DNA of 64,000 bases from contig JANNES010000015.1 in the NCBI GenBank assembly GCA_031378845.1, positions 434,001 through 498,000 of the forward strand. Reading direction: 5' to 3'. A program made the translations under genes and the position numbers. The notes beneath the pieces were generated by a model. That model saw only the letters and a list, made by a program, of their open reading frames with translations, ran no database searches and was not told the origin of the DNA. Origin of the DNA: JAJNPS01 sp031378845. GTDB lineage: Bacteria; Pseudomonadota; Alphaproteobacteria; Rhodobacterales; Rhodobacteraceae. Of the stretch, positions 8,673-17,937 are shown in pieces (the stretch's first letter is position 1; every line of letters starts with the position of its first letter).

Positions 8673-9305
8673 CTAGTGTGTCAGAGCCTGATCGCCCCAC
8701 ACTTCCTTAACCCGCGCATCGCGGCCGCAGGATTTGCGGTAGAACTTGTAGGCGTTCGATTGCTTCTTGGGACCTGCCCGCGTCAGCACGATATTGCTGC
8801 CCTTGTAATAGTCCTGATGGTAGTCCTCGGCGATCCAAAAGGTCTTGGCCGCCAGAACCGGGGTCACCACTTTTCGCCCCAATACCGCCTCTGCTTCAGC
8901 CACAGCCGCCACAGCCGCCGCCTTCTGAGCCGCGTTAGAGACGAAAATGGCTGTACGATAGGCATTCCCGCGATCGCAGAACTGCCCGCCCGCATCCGTC
9001 ACATCCACCGACCGCAGGAACCTGGAAATCAACTGATCATAGCTGATCTTGGCGTTGTCAAACGTGATCTCGACCGCCTCATAGTGGCCTTCGTGATCTT
9101 CATAGGTCGGGTTCTGACTGTTGCCGCCCGAATAGCCGGAGACCACCGCAATGACCCCGGATACCTTCTCGAAATCGGATTCGACGCACCAGAAACAACC
9201 GCCCGCCACGATGGCTTTTTCAGTCGCGGCATGGCCGGGAAGCGCCATGAAAAGGCTAAGGACGATGGTCAGTGCGATCGCTGATCGCGTTGCAAGACGT
9301 TCCAT
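8673..9305 (-). CDS. msrA: Exported peptide-methionine (S)-S-oxide reductase MsrA
   Basis: Reduces methionine-S-sulfoxide in proteins or free methionine. The catalytic motif GGCFWCVESDFE follows directly after a signal peptide (MERLATRSAIALTIVLS, cleavage near GHAA), so the enzyme should act in the periplasm. FCDRGNAYRTAIF and AEDYHQDYY are further family signatures. I chose the ATG at 9305; a GTG at 9332 would add nine residues before the signal peptide. The extended C-terminus contains an additional Cys (YRKSCGRD) that could resolve the sulfenic acid. The gene stands alone. Confidence 0.95.
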   Translation of the reverse strand: MERLATRSAIALTIVLSLFMALPGHAATEKAIVAGGCFWCVESDFEKVSGVIAVVSGYSGGNSQNPTYEDHEGHYEAVEITFDNAKISYDQLISRFLRSVDVTDAGGQFCDRGNAYRTAIFVSNAAQKAAAVAAVAEAEAVLGRKVVTPVLAAKTFWIAEDYHQDYYKGSNIVLTRAGPKKQSNAYKFYRKSCGRDARVKEVWGDQALTH

Positions 9306-9448
9306 ATGAGGGCTCCATTTTTCTCGCCCCACAATCGCCAGACCCTGCCGCGGCGCAACTCACCCATCCGTGAGGTCACGCATGAGTGATGCACCCCCTT
9401 GGCCTTGGCCCCCGCGCGCCGTAGCTTGAGGTCAAAGAGGAGCCCGCC

Positions 9449-10348
9449 ATGACCAGCCATGTCTCGACCCATCAGGCCGAAGAAGATACCCGCAACGAAC
9501 GCGTTCTGATCTGGGTCAACGGGCGTATCGTCCGCAAGGCCGAGGCGATGGTGTCTGTCTACGATTCCGGCTTCATGTTGGGTGACGGCGTCTGGGAAGG
9601 CATCCGGCTTTACAACGGCACCTGGGCCTTTCTCGACGAACATATCGACCGCCTTTTCGAGGCCGCAAAAGCCATCGATCTTGATATGGCGCGCAGCAAG
9701 CACGATGTCAAAAAAGCCATGTTAGACACGCAAAAATCCAACGACATGATCACGGACGCCCACGCCCGCCTGATGGTGACGCGAGGTGTCAAGACGCGGC
9801 CCTTTCAGCATCCCCGCCTGTCGCAGCAAGGTCCTACCATGGTCATCATCATGGAACACAGCCGTCCGAGGCTGCCCCGCCCGATCCGCCTTGCCACCGT
9901 ACCGCATCTGCGCGGCCTGCCGATGACCCAAGACCCCAAACTGAATTCGCATTCCAAGCTGAACTGCATCCTCGCTTGCATCGCGGCTGAGAAGGCGGGC
10001 GCGGATGAGGCGCTGATGCTGGATGTGCATGGTTTTGTGAACACGACCAACGCCTGTAACCTTTTCATTGTGCGCAAAGGGCAGGTTTGGACGTCGACGG
10101 GGGACTACTGCATGAATGGCATCACGCGCGGCAAGGTGATCGACCTGTGCCGCGCCAACGACATCCCGGTGTTCGAGCGCAACTTCAGCCTTGTGGACAC
10201 CTATTCGGCGGATGAGGTCTTTCTGACCGGTACCTTTGGCGCGCAGACGCCGGTCGGCAATATCGACGGCCGGGTAATCGGTACGACGGAGATGGGGCCT
10301 GTGACGGAACGCTTGCGCACGTTATACAAAACCATGGTGGGCGGCTGA
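9449..10348 (+). CDS. PLP-dependent aminotransferase class IV (BCAT/D-amino-acid aminotransferase type)
   Basis: A 299-residue fold-type IV transaminase preceded by a good GAGGAG site. Seen motifs are VYDSGFMLGDGVWEGIRLY near the N-terminus, the PLP lysine region SHSKLNCILACIAA around residue 175, and FLTGTFGAQTPV near the C-terminus. The family transfers amino groups between branched-chain or D-amino acids and 2-oxo acids; the real substrate is not readable here. It is followed after 27 bases by a PhyH dioxygenase and then a sulfotransferase-like protein, so it probably belongs to a small dedicated pathway rather than to valine/leucine synthesis. Confidence 0.85.
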   Translation: MTSHVSTHQAEEDTRNERVLIWVNGRIVRKAEAMVSVYDSGFMLGDGVWEGIRLYNGTWAFLDEHIDRLFEAAKAIDLDMARSKHDVKKAMLDTQKSNDMITDAHARLMVTRGVKTRPFQHPRLSQQGPTMVIIMEHSRPRLPRPIRLATVPHLRGLPMTQDPKLNSHSKLNCILACIAAEKAGADEALMLDVHGFVNTTNACNLFIVRKGQVWTSTGDYCMNGITRGKVIDLCRANDIPVFERNFSLVDTYSADEVFLTGTFGAQTPVGNIDGRVIGTTEMGPVTERLRTLYKTMVGG

Positions 10349-10375
10349 TCGCCCCAACGCCAAAGGACGCTTCCG

Positions 10376-11569
10376 ATGCTGACGAAAGATCGCTCTCAAC
10401 ACCTCGTCAACCAGACCTATTTCACAATCGACACCTGCGATATCGAGGGGTTTGCGGCTCTGTGCCAGCAGAAAACCGACCTCGCCGACTATCCCCTTGC
10501 TGCGGAACTGCGCAAGGGCGTCCTCATCTATGACTGCGTCGCCTTGCGGGCCGGTATCGGTGATCCTGCATTCGACCAGAGGCTGCGCGCCGAATGGGCC
10601 GAGGCGATGGCGGCTGGCCCGGGCGTCGTCGTGCTATCGGGTGCAGAGCACGATCACGCGATGCTCGACCGCGCCTCCGACATCTTTCGCGGCCTGATCG
10701 ACGCGCAGAAACGCGACGGCACCGGCGGCGGCGACCACTTCGCCAAACCCGGTGCCAATGACCGGATCTGGAATGCGTTGGAAAAGCACTGTCTCGCAGA
10801 CCCGGCGAACTTTGCCCGCTACTATGCCAACCCGTTCCTCGCCCAGATCAGCGAGGCCTGGCTAGGGCCCTCCTACCAGTTGACCGCGCAGTTGAACGTG
10901 GTCAATCCGGGTGGAGCGGCGCAGTCGCCGCATCGCGACTATCACCTGGGGTTCCAGTCGGCAGACGACGTCGTGCGCTATCCCCGCCACGTCCACCTGA
11001 TGTCGCCGCTGCTGACGCTGCAAGGTGCCATCGCCCATGTCGATGCGCCGATCGACGCGGGCCCGACGCTGCTGCTCCCTCACAGCCAGAAATATCCGCC
11101 CGGATACGTGGCTACCGGGCGCTCAGAGTTCCGCGACTATTTCGACGCCCATGCCGTGCAGCTGCCGCTTGCCAAGGGCGACATGCTGTTTTTCTCTCCC
11201 GCATTGTTTCACGCCGCAGGCACGAACCGGACCACAGACAACAAACGGATGGTGAATCTTTTTCAGGTCTCGTCGGCGTATGGACGTTCCATAGAATCAG
11301 TCGACCGCACCCGCATGGTCAAGGCGCTCTATCCCGCCCTTCTGGCCGCGCAATCGGATGGCAGCCTGCGCTCTGACCAGATTGCCAATGCGATTGCGGC
11401 CAGTGCCGAGGGCTATGCCTTTCCGACCAACCTCGACCGCGACCCGCCCATCGGCGGCATGGCCCCGAAATCGCAGGCGGCGCTTTTGCACGAGGCGCTT
11501 GCGAACGGCTGGACCGAGGATCGGCTGAGCGCCGCTCTTGACCTGCAAACGGCAAAACGGCTGGCATGA
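10376..11569 (+). CDS. Phytanoyl-CoA dioxygenase (PhyH) family protein
   Basis: A 397-residue Fe(II)/2-oxoglutarate-dependent oxygenase candidate. The metal-binding His-x-Asp is in SPHRDYHLGFQ, the distal His in FFSPALFHAAGTNRT, and a following Arg suits 2-oxoglutarate binding. PhyH-family enzymes hydroxylate diverse small molecules (fatty acyl-CoA, ectoine, natural-product intermediates), so substrate cannot be assigned. An AAAGGA site precedes the ATG. It is sandwiched between an aminotransferase IV and a sulfotransferase-like gene with short gaps (27 and 55 bases), which suggests that the three act on one compound. Confidence 0.85.
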   Translation: MLTKDRSQHLVNQTYFTIDTCDIEGFAALCQQKTDLADYPLAAELRKGVLIYDCVALRAGIGDPAFDQRLRAEWAEAMAAGPGVVVLSGAEHDHAMLDRASDIFRGLIDAQKRDGTGGGDHFAKPGANDRIWNALEKHCLADPANFARYYANPFLAQISEAWLGPSYQLTAQLNVVNPGGAAQSPHRDYHLGFQSADDVVRYPRHVHLMSPLLTLQGAIAHVDAPIDAGPTLLLPHSQKYPPGYVATGRSEFRDYFDAHAVQLPLAKGDMLFFSPALFHAAGTNRTTDNKRMVNLFQVSSAYGRSIESVDRTRMVKALYPALLAAQSDGSLRSDQIANAIAASAEGYAFPTNLDRDPPIGGMAPKSQAALLHEALANGWTEDRLSAALDLQTAKRLA

Positions 11570-11624
11570 GCGTTCATACACCCGCCATACACTTTGCATG
11601 CGCTTGGCATATGGAAAGCAGACC

Positions 11625-12353
11625 ATGAATATCGCCATGTGGTCCGGCCCCCGGAACCTTTCCACCGCGCTGATGTACGCCTTTGCAGCGCGCGGCGATT
11701 GTGCCGTCTGGGATGAACCCTTTTACGCGGCCTACCTGAAGGCGACCGGCATTGAGCACCCGATGAATGAGGCCGTCATCGCTGCCGGTGAGATCGACCC
11801 CGCCCGTGTCGCAGTGGCCTGCTTGCAGCCACCTCCCGATGGCCGGGCGCTTTTTTACCAAAAGCACATGACCATGCATATGCTGCCGGATTTCGATCTT
11901 GGGTTTTTGCTTGGGCTGACCAATGTCTTCATGATCCGCCATCCGGCGCGCGTGATCGCAAGCTATGTGCGCAAGCGCGAGGCCCCGACGCTGAACGATA
12001 TCGGTTTTGTCCAGCAGGCGCAGATCTTCGACCGCGTCGCCGATGCAACCGGGCGGGCGCCGGTGGTCATCGATTCTGCCGACATCCGACGTAACCCACC
12101 TGAATCGCTGAGAAAACTGTGCAACGCGCTGGGCATCGCCTTTACCGAAAACATGCTGTCCTGGCCCGCTGGCCCGAAATCTTATGATGGTGTCTGGGGC
12201 CCGCACTGGTACAATGCGGTGCACCTCTCAACCGGTTTTGACACCCCTGAAGGACCCCCGCCCGACTTGCCCGCGTCGTATCGCCCGCTATTGGACGAGG
12301 CAATGCCATACTACGACTACCTTGCCAGCTTTGTGACAGAAACGAAGCTATAA
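11625..12353 (+). CDS. Sulfotransferase-like P-loop protein
   Basis: The start at 11625 gives a 242-residue protein opening NIAMWSGPRNLSTALMYAF, in which SGPRNLST resembles the 5'-PSB phosphosulfate-binding loop of sulfotransferases. FMIRHPARVIASYVRKRE matches the 3'-phosphate-binding region. The same domain is known as the N-terminal half of plant branched-chain-aminotransferase-like proteins, fused there to a class IV aminotransferase; here the two halves are separate genes with a dioxygenase between. Whether it transfers sulfate or has another P-loop function is unknown. An alternative upstream start at 11538 would overlap the previous gene and lacks family support. Confidence 0.8.
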   Translation: MNIAMWSGPRNLSTALMYAFAARGDCAVWDEPFYAAYLKATGIEHPMNEAVIAAGEIDPARVAVACLQPPPDGRALFYQKHMTMHMLPDFDLGFLLGLTNVFMIRHPARVIASYVRKREAPTLNDIGFVQQAQIFDRVADATGRAPVVIDSADIRRNPPESLRKLCNALGIAFTENMLSWPAGPKSYDGVWGPHWYNAVHLSTGFDTPEGPPPDLPASYRPLLDEAMPYYDYLASFVTETKL

Positions 12354-12381
12354 GTATTTGACAATATTCAATAGTTACTGC

Positions 12382-12390
12382 TGCGATAAT
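12382..12390 (+). promoter_or_regulatory. Candidate extended -10 promoter of the exported hydrolase
   Basis: TGCGATAAT is an extended -10 element. A perfect TTGACA lies upstream at 12358-12363, but the spacing of 21 bases is longer than optimal, so the extended -10 would have to carry the promoter. The leader would be about 100 bases and shows no other structure. Confidence 0.35.
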
Positions 12391-12498
12391 TCACTTTCGC
12401 TGGATATGGTCGCAGCTGTATGCTTGTTTTGCGTTTGTCTCTTGCGGAATTTCGCGCACAGATTCTGCGGAATTGATCTCGGAACAGGATGAAAACGA

Positions 12499-14412
12499 AT
12501 GCTGCGTCTCACACTCGCATTTGCGATCTTTTGCTCAACCAGCGCTGTAAGTGCGAAAGATCTTATTGAAATCTTGGATGATATCGGCGCCAAGCCTTGC
12601 AAAGACAGCATCTTGCTCTGCCTCACAATAGATGCGCCGCGTGACCATTTCGCCAATGATCCGTCCGAGACACTGCCAATCACCTTCGCCATCAGCCCTG
12701 CAAGCGAGCCGAGTGCCGGGATCGTGTTTTACGCGGTTGGCGGACCTGGAGGATCAGGTTTGGCATCTGCCGAAAGTTACATCGCGGCTTTTGATGAGCA
12801 GATCCAGACGCGGCTCGATTTCGTGTTTTTTGACCAGCGCGGGGTTGGTCCGGATCACGGTCTGAACTGCCCGCTGGCGCAAGGGATTTTTGACCGATCA
12901 GAGGTCACGCTGGCTGATGAGGCGGCGCTTTTGGTGGCGGTTCAGGCCTATGTCGCGTCCTGCCAGACGGAGCTTTCGCGCCCTGACATCTTGCCCTTTG
13001 TCGGCACGGATCAGGCGGTCCGCGATCTGGAGCTGTTCCGTCAAGCGATCGGTGCACCCAAAGTCTGGCTCTATGGCGAAAGCTATGGGACCCAGTTCAT
13101 GCAGACCTATGCCACCATGTATCCCGAGTCAGCCAAGGGCGTAATTCTTGACGGCGTGGTTGATCTGAACCTGTCCGAAGATGGGTTTTACCGGACCTAC
13201 ACCTTGGCTGCCGAGCGCATTCTTGCACGACTTTTCGAGGAATGCGCGATCCTTGACGCCTGCGCCAAAGACATGAGGCAACCGGCAAACAGTGTCTATG
13301 ACGGCCTGATCGCAACGCTTGCGCAAACGCCTGCGGCCATCGACTTTCCTTTGCTGACCGGGACGACGGACCGCCGGACACTGACTGCGGCGATGGTTGA
13401 GACGAATGCGTTTCTTGCCCTTTATGGCCCTGACGGGCGGGTCGTATTCCTGCGCGCGCTGGCAGCCGCATCGCAGGGGGATCTGACCCCGATGCTTCGG
13501 CTGGCGTACTCCAACCTCTATATCGACCCCGAAACCGAAGAAGGTTACAGCGACCCGTCCTGGTTCGGGGCCGCCTATTTCGCGATAACCTGTGATGACT
13601 ATGGCGACGGTTCTGGCACACCCGAGGCCGATGTGGCCCGCATCCTCGCCGAGGCGCGCGCCCTGGCCCCTGAGGCCCCGAGGCTGCTGCGGTCCTACTA
13701 CGTCGAGCGTCTCGTCTGCGCCTACTGGCCAACCTCGGGCACTGCCACCCGACCTGATCCGTTTTCGGGCGGCGACTATCCGACCTTAATCCTGAATTCC
13801 GACACCGATCCGATCACGTCGGTGTCCATGGCCTATTCCGTGTTCGACAACGTCCGGAATGGATACCTCGTCACTATGCAAGGCGGCCCGCACGTCATCT
13901 GGGGCAGGGGTCTCGCCTGCCCGGATGAAACTGTCTCCGGCCTTATCCTGGAGGGCATAACTCCCCCAGCAGATGTGCAGCTGTGCAAACAGGATTTTCT
14001 GGCGGCATATATTCCTCTGACGCTTACCGGCGATATCGACAAGGTCGATGCCTATGACTTGGGTCAAGCGATCGAGGCAGAGCTGGGCGCCAGCACCGAC
14101 TTTGCCGAATGGTCCTACAGCGATGTGCTGGAGTATTCGTGCGATCATGGTGGCCGCATCAAGGCGATGCCGACGGACACTGGCGCCGCCTTGCAGTTCA
14201 CTGGCTGCGCGTTCTGGCCCGGCCTGACCGTCTACGGTGACGGGACGCTGACCTTTTCCAGCGACCAGACCGACCAGCTGGAACTTGATCTCAGTGTTCT
14301 CGGCGCTGTCAAAGGGCAGTTTGTCTATACAGCCGACCACACGACCGGTGCGGCTTGGGTCACCGGAGATTTGAACGGAAAACCTGTAGAAACGCCGCGT
14401 CCGCTGCCCTAG
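12499..14412 (+). CDS. Exported alpha/beta hydrolase, tripeptidyl-aminopeptidase/proline iminopeptidase type
   Basis: A 637-residue secreted enzyme with a Sec signal peptide (MLRLTLAFAIFCSTSAVSA). The oxyanion region is VGGPGGSGL, the nucleophile Ser is in YGESYGTQF, the acid is in NSDTDPIT and the His in GGPHVIWG. This order and the C-terminal cap match the TAP-like S33 group, which removes peptides from protein N-termini outside the cell. Paired Cys residues (GAKPCKDSILLC and others) suggest disulfides in the periplasm. The last about 130 residues (from about 500) form a beta-rich extra domain without clear assignment. Its stop codon lies one base from the argG stop codon on the opposite strand. 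Confidence 0.85.
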   Translation: MLRLTLAFAIFCSTSAVSAKDLIEILDDIGAKPCKDSILLCLTIDAPRDHFANDPSETLPITFAISPASEPSAGIVFYAVGGPGGSGLASAESYIAAFDEQIQTRLDFVFFDQRGVGPDHGLNCPLAQGIFDRSEVTLADEAALLVAVQAYVASCQTELSRPDILPFVGTDQAVRDLELFRQAIGAPKVWLYGESYGTQFMQTYATMYPESAKGVILDGVVDLNLSEDGFYRTYTLAAERILARLFEECAILDACAKDMRQPANSVYDGLIATLAQTPAAIDFPLLTGTTDRRTLTAAMVETNAFLALYGPDGRVVFLRALAAASQGDLTPMLRLAYSNLYIDPETEEGYSDPSWFGAAYFAITCDDYGDGSGTPEADVARILAEARALAPEAPRLLRSYYVERLVCAYWPTSGTATRPDPFSGGDYPTLILNSDTDPITSVSMAYSVFDNVRNGYLVTMQGGPHVIWGRGLACPDETVSGLILEGITPPADVQLCKQDFLAAYIPLTLTGDIDKVDAYDLGQAIEAELGASTDFAEWSYSDVLEYSCDHGGRIKAMPTDTGAALQFTGCAFWPGLTVYGDGTLTFSSDQTDQLELDLSVLGAVKGQFVYTADHTTGAAWVTGDLNGKPVETPRPLP

Positions 14413-14413
14413 T

Positions 14414-15655
14414 TTATCGCGCAACCCTGCGGTTCCGCGTCGCAATCAGCCTCAGTCGCAGCGCATTCAGACGGATGAAGCCGGCTGCATCTTTCTGGTC
14501 ATATGCGCCTGCGTCTTCCTCAAACGTAACGTGCTTTTCTGAATAAAGCGAGTGCTCTGACCAGCGCGCTACGGTGCGCGCCGAGCCTTTATAAAGCTTG
14601 ATCCGCACCGTCCCGGTCACATGCTCCTGGCTCTTGTCGATCAGGGCTTGCAGCATTTCGCGCTCGGGGCTGAACCAGAAGCCGTTATAGATCAGCTCTG
14701 CATAGCGCGGCATGATGCTGTCTTTCAGGTGCCCCGCGCCAGCATCCAGCGTGATCTGCTCGATCCCGCGATGCGCCTCCAAAAGGATGGTCCCGCCGGG
14801 GGTCTCATAGACGCCACGCGATTTCATGCCGACAAAGCGATTCTCGACCAGATCAAGCCGCCCCACACCATGCGCGCCGCCGATTTCGTTGAGGCGGGTC
14901 AGGATGGTGGCCGGCGACATCGCCGCGCCATTGATCGCGACCGCATCTCCGGCTTCAAACGTGATCTCCACCATTTCGGGGGTATCGGGCGCATCTTCGG
15001 GGTTCACGGTACGCTGATAGACGTAGTCGGGCGCTTCATCGGCTGGATTCTCCAGCGCGCGGCCCTCCGACGAGGTATGCAGCAGGTTGGCGTCCACCGA
15101 GAACGGCGCCTCACCACGCTTGTCCCTGGCAATCGGGATCTGGTTGGTCTCGGCAAATTCGATAAGCCTTGTGCGGCTTGTCAGATCCCATTCCCGCCAA
15201 GGCGCGATCACCCGGATTGCGGGGTTCAGGGCATAGGCGCTCAATTCAAATCGGACCTGATCATTGCCCTTGCCCGTCGCCCCATGCGCAACGGCGTCGG
15301 CACCGGTTTCTGCGGCGATCCGCACCAGATGCTTGGAGATCAGCGGGCGGGCGATGGATGTGCCCAGCAGGTACAGACCCTCATAAAGTGCGTTGGCGCG
15401 AAACATCGGAAAGACGAAATCGCGCACGAATTCCTCGCGCACATCAACGATATGAATGTTTTCAGGCTTGATCCCCAAAAGGATGGCCTTGGCGCGGGCT
15501 GGCTCCAGTTCCTCGCCCTGACCCAGATCGGCAGTGAATGTCACGACCTCGCAGCCATATTCCGTCTGCAACCATTTCAGAATGATCGAAGTGTCCAGAC
15601 CGCCGGAATACGCAAGGACGACTTTCTTGGGCGCAGACACTTTTGGTGCGGACAT
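14414..15655 (-). CDS. argG: Argininosuccinate synthase
   Basis: Joins citrulline and aspartate with ATP in the second-last step of arginine synthesis. The ATP-binding P-loop is VLAYSGGLDTSII and the family signatures GATGKGNDQVRFE and GRALENPADEAPD are present. I prefer the ATG at 15655 (413 residues) because GAGG lies 8 bases upstream; an in-frame ATG at 15673 has no ribosome binding site. Length is normal. It is convergent with the exported hydrolase, leaving one base between the stop codons, so there is no room for an intergenic terminator. Confidence 0.97.
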   Translation of the reverse strand: MSAPKVSAPKKVVLAYSGGLDTSIILKWLQTEYGCEVVTFTADLGQGEELEPARAKAILLGIKPENIHIVDVREEFVRDFVFPMFRANALYEGLYLLGTSIARPLISKHLVRIAAETGADAVAHGATGKGNDQVRFELSAYALNPAIRVIAPWREWDLTSRTRLIEFAETNQIPIARDKRGEAPFSVDANLLHTSSEGRALENPADEAPDYVYQRTVNPEDAPDTPEMVEITFEAGDAVAINGAAMSPATILTRLNEIGGAHGVGRLDLVENRFVGMKSRGVYETPGGTILLEAHRGIEQITLDAGAGHLKDSIMPRYAELIYNGFWFSPEREMLQALIDKSQEHVTGTVRIKLYKGSARTVARWSEHSLYSEKHVTFEEDAGAYDQKDAAGFIRLNALRLRLIATRNRRVAR

Positions 15656-15787
15656 GCGAACAGCCTCATTCATGCAGGGTCAAACGGGCTGGGGTGTATT
15701 GGGTTTTCGGCCACGCGACAAGGGTGGCCACCGGCGACCAAAGCGCCGAATCAAAGCGCCGACGCGAAAGCTGAAAACGAAATTGCG

Positions 15788-16099
15788 TCAGACGAGTCGG
15801 CGTTGGCCGCGCTGAGGACCCGGCGACGTCGGGCCAACCAAGGTCAGGGCCGGAAACACGTTGCAAGAAGGTGCGGTGGCGGTCATCGGCGAAATCGCCG
15901 TCTCAAGCAACTTGTGGAGCGGGTTGTCCAGTCCAGTCGCCGCTTTCAGAGCAGAATTTCTAGCAAAATCAGAGATATCGGCCAAAGGACGCACTGGGTC
16001 TTGCGTATTTGCGGCCAGCGGGATTGCGCGACGCGGCATCGGGCCAAGTAGCAAGGCTGTGCGCCCGTGATAGGCAAGCATTTGAGTTGCTCGGGCCAT
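15788..16099 (-). CDS. Small hypothetical protein
   Basis: A 103-residue frame with no recognised domain. The ATG at 16099 is preceded at good distance by AAAGGA, and the second half uses G/C-ending codons like its neighbours, which favours a real gene. The product is rich in Pro, Thr, Ala and Leu and has a basic N-terminus (ARATQMLAYHGRTALLLGPMPRRA) but no convincing signal peptide. It lies 132 bases upstream of argG on the same strand. The first half has weaker codon bias, so it could be a chance frame. Confidence 0.35.
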   Translation of the reverse strand: MARATQMLAYHGRTALLLGPMPRRAIPLAANTQDPVRPLADISDFARNSALKAATGLDNPLHKLLETAISPMTATAPSCNVFPALTLVGPTSPGPQRGQRRLV

Positions 16100-16316
16100 T
16101 TCCCCGTTCCTTTCGATGCAATTTGCCACGTTCTGTTGGCAAACCCTTCCCCGTTAAGGCCATTTGGTTGGTCAATTGCGGCAAGACAGGGGCCAAATTT
16201 GGTCTTGTCCAAGAAAAGCGAACGCTGAACGAAAGCCTTTGTTGACAAGATGTGCCGCTTGACTTGCCCGGCACCTTCGTGGCGATGGTTCTCCATCGTT
16301 TGCAAGGCAGGTCAAG

Positions 16317-17564
16317 ATGGACGAATTCGCGACAAGAGCGATTGCAGCGGCGTGCGCCTTGCGCGACATCTTCCCACCTACACCTTTGCAGCGCAACGCA
16401 CATCTTTCTGACCGATATGGCGCCGAAATCTGGCTAAAGCGCGAGGATCTCAGCCCGGTGCGCAGTTATAAATTGCGCGGCGCTTACACCGCGATGCGCA
16501 AGATGCGCGCCGCCCATCCGGGCCAGATGGAGTTTGTCTGCGCAAGTGCCGGCAATCATGCGCAGGGGATGGCCTACGCGTGTCGCCATTTTGGCGTGCA
16601 TGGGACGATCTTCATGCCCGTCACCACCCCGCAACAAAAGATCGAAAAAACGCGCGTTTTCGGGCAGGAGGCGATCACCATCGTCCTGACGGGAGACTAC
16701 TTTGACCAGACCCTCACCGCCGCCCGTCAATTCTGTCTTGATCGCGGGGCGCATTTTCTGTCGCCCTTCGACGATGCGGATGTGATCGAAGGCCAAGCAA
16801 CCGTCGGGGTCGAGATTCTCGACCAACTGGGCTGCGCACCCGACCTTGTCATCTTGCCCGTTGGCGGTGGCGGTCTGGCGGCTGGGGTGACCAGCTATCT
16901 GCGCACGGTTTCACCCGCGACCGTCTACCGCTTTGTCGAACCTCTGGGTGGTGCCAGTCTGATGGCCGCTTTGCGCGCCCAGGCGCCAACGAAACTTGCG
17001 CGGGTAAACAGCTTTGTCGACGGGGCTGCGGTCGCGCGTCTTGGCGATCTGACCTATGCAGCGCTGGATTGGGTCGCGCCGGATCTGGTCCTTTTGGCGC
17101 CCGAGGATCGCATCTGCGTCACGATGCTGGAGATGCTGAACGTCGAGGGCATCGTGCTGGAACCGGCTGGCGCGCTTTCGGTGGATGTGCTGCCAGAGCT
17201 TGCTGGCGTCGTCCGGGGCAAGACCGTGGTTTGCATCACGTCGGGCGGCAACTTCGATTTTGAGCGTTTGCCAGAGGTCAAGGAACGTGCACAGCGCTTC
17301 TCCGGGCTGAAGAAGTACTTCATCCTGCGCATGCCGCAACGACCGGGTGCCCTGCGCGAATTCCTGTCGATGCTGGGTCCGGATGATGACATAGCCCGGT
17401 TTGAGTATCTCAAGAAATCCGCACGCAACTTCGGATCGGTCCTCATCGGGATCGAGACCAAGAATGCGCACAATTTTCATCACTTTACGGATCGTATGGA
17501 AGCCGCGGACTTTCAGTATCGCGACATCACCAACGACGATGCGCTTGCCGAGTTTCTCGTCTAG
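16317..17564 (+). CDS. ilvA: Threonine ammonia-lyase (threonine dehydratase), short IlvA form
   Basis: PLP enzyme (415 residues) converting L-threonine to 2-oxobutanoate, the first step of isoleucine synthesis. The PLP lysine lies in SPVRSYKLRGAY, the phosphate loop is VGGGGLAAG, and SAGNHAQGMAYAC is another signature. After about residue 330 there is a single ACT-like regulatory domain (YFILRMPQRPGALREF onward), so it is shorter than E. coli IlvA, which has two. The 217 bases upstream (16100-16316) are somewhat AT-richer and should hold its promoter; a TTGACA at 16242 lacks a matching -10. Confidence 0.95.
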   Translation: MDEFATRAIAAACALRDIFPPTPLQRNAHLSDRYGAEIWLKREDLSPVRSYKLRGAYTAMRKMRAAHPGQMEFVCASAGNHAQGMAYACRHFGVHGTIFMPVTTPQQKIEKTRVFGQEAITIVLTGDYFDQTLTAARQFCLDRGAHFLSPFDDADVIEGQATVGVEILDQLGCAPDLVILPVGGGGLAAGVTSYLRTVSPATVYRFVEPLGGASLMAALRAQAPTKLARVNSFVDGAAVARLGDLTYAALDWVAPDLVLLAPEDRICVTMLEMLNVEGIVLEPAGALSVDVLPELAGVVRGKTVVCITSGGNFDFERLPEVKERAQRFSGLKKYFILRMPQRPGALREFLSMLGPDDDIARFEYLKKSARNFGSVLIGIETKNAHNFHHFTDRMEAADFQYRDITNDDALAEFLV

Positions 17565-17604
17565 GTCACGGGCCGTGACGGTCTGTCCAAACAGGACGCG
17601 GGCA

Positions 17605-17937
17605 CTAGGCCGCAGAGTTCAGCGCGATCCCGTCCAGAAACGTGCCCTTTGACATATGATACAGCTCAATGATGTGCGCGAGGTCGACGCTTTCAACATC
17701 GCCCTTCGCGGCTTTGCGTTCGCCATCTTGGCAAATGTCGGCCAGATCGGCAAAGCCGAGGTTCAGCGCGCTGCCCTTGAGAAAGTGAAGCTCCGACTCC
17801 AGCAACGCCGGCTCCGCCGCATTGGCAAGCCGCGCGATCACTTCATCGGTTTCCTCTAGAAAGAGCCCCACAACCTCTTGCAAGTCTTCCTCTCCGATCT
17901 CGCCCCGAAGTTCAGAAATCCTTGTCCAATCAATCAT
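17605..17937 (-). CDS. Histidine phosphotransfer (HPt) domain protein
   Basis: A 110-residue stand-alone HPt protein. The phospho-accepting His is in ELHFLKGSALNLGF, with the flanking helices predicted from LQEVVGLFLEETDEVIARL and the following acidic helix. Such proteins shuttle phosphoryl groups between hybrid kinases and response regulators. The ATG at 17937 gives the natural domain start; an upstream start at 17958 would add seven residues. It is divergent from a response regulator with a phosphatase output 163 bases away, its likely partner. Confidence 0.85.
   Translation of the reverse strand: MIDWTRISELRGEIGEEDLQEVVGLFLEETDEVIARLANAAEPALLESELHFLKGSALNLGFADLADICQDGERKAAKGDVESVDLAHIIELYHMSKGTFLDGIALNSAA

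Noticed and set aside
14621..16051. 476-codon open frame opposite argG
   Set aside because: Shadow frame with Arg/His/Gln composition; the argG frame explains this sequence.
16242..16247. TTGACA upstream of ilvA as promoter
   Set aside because: No acceptable -10 hexamer at 16-18 bases.
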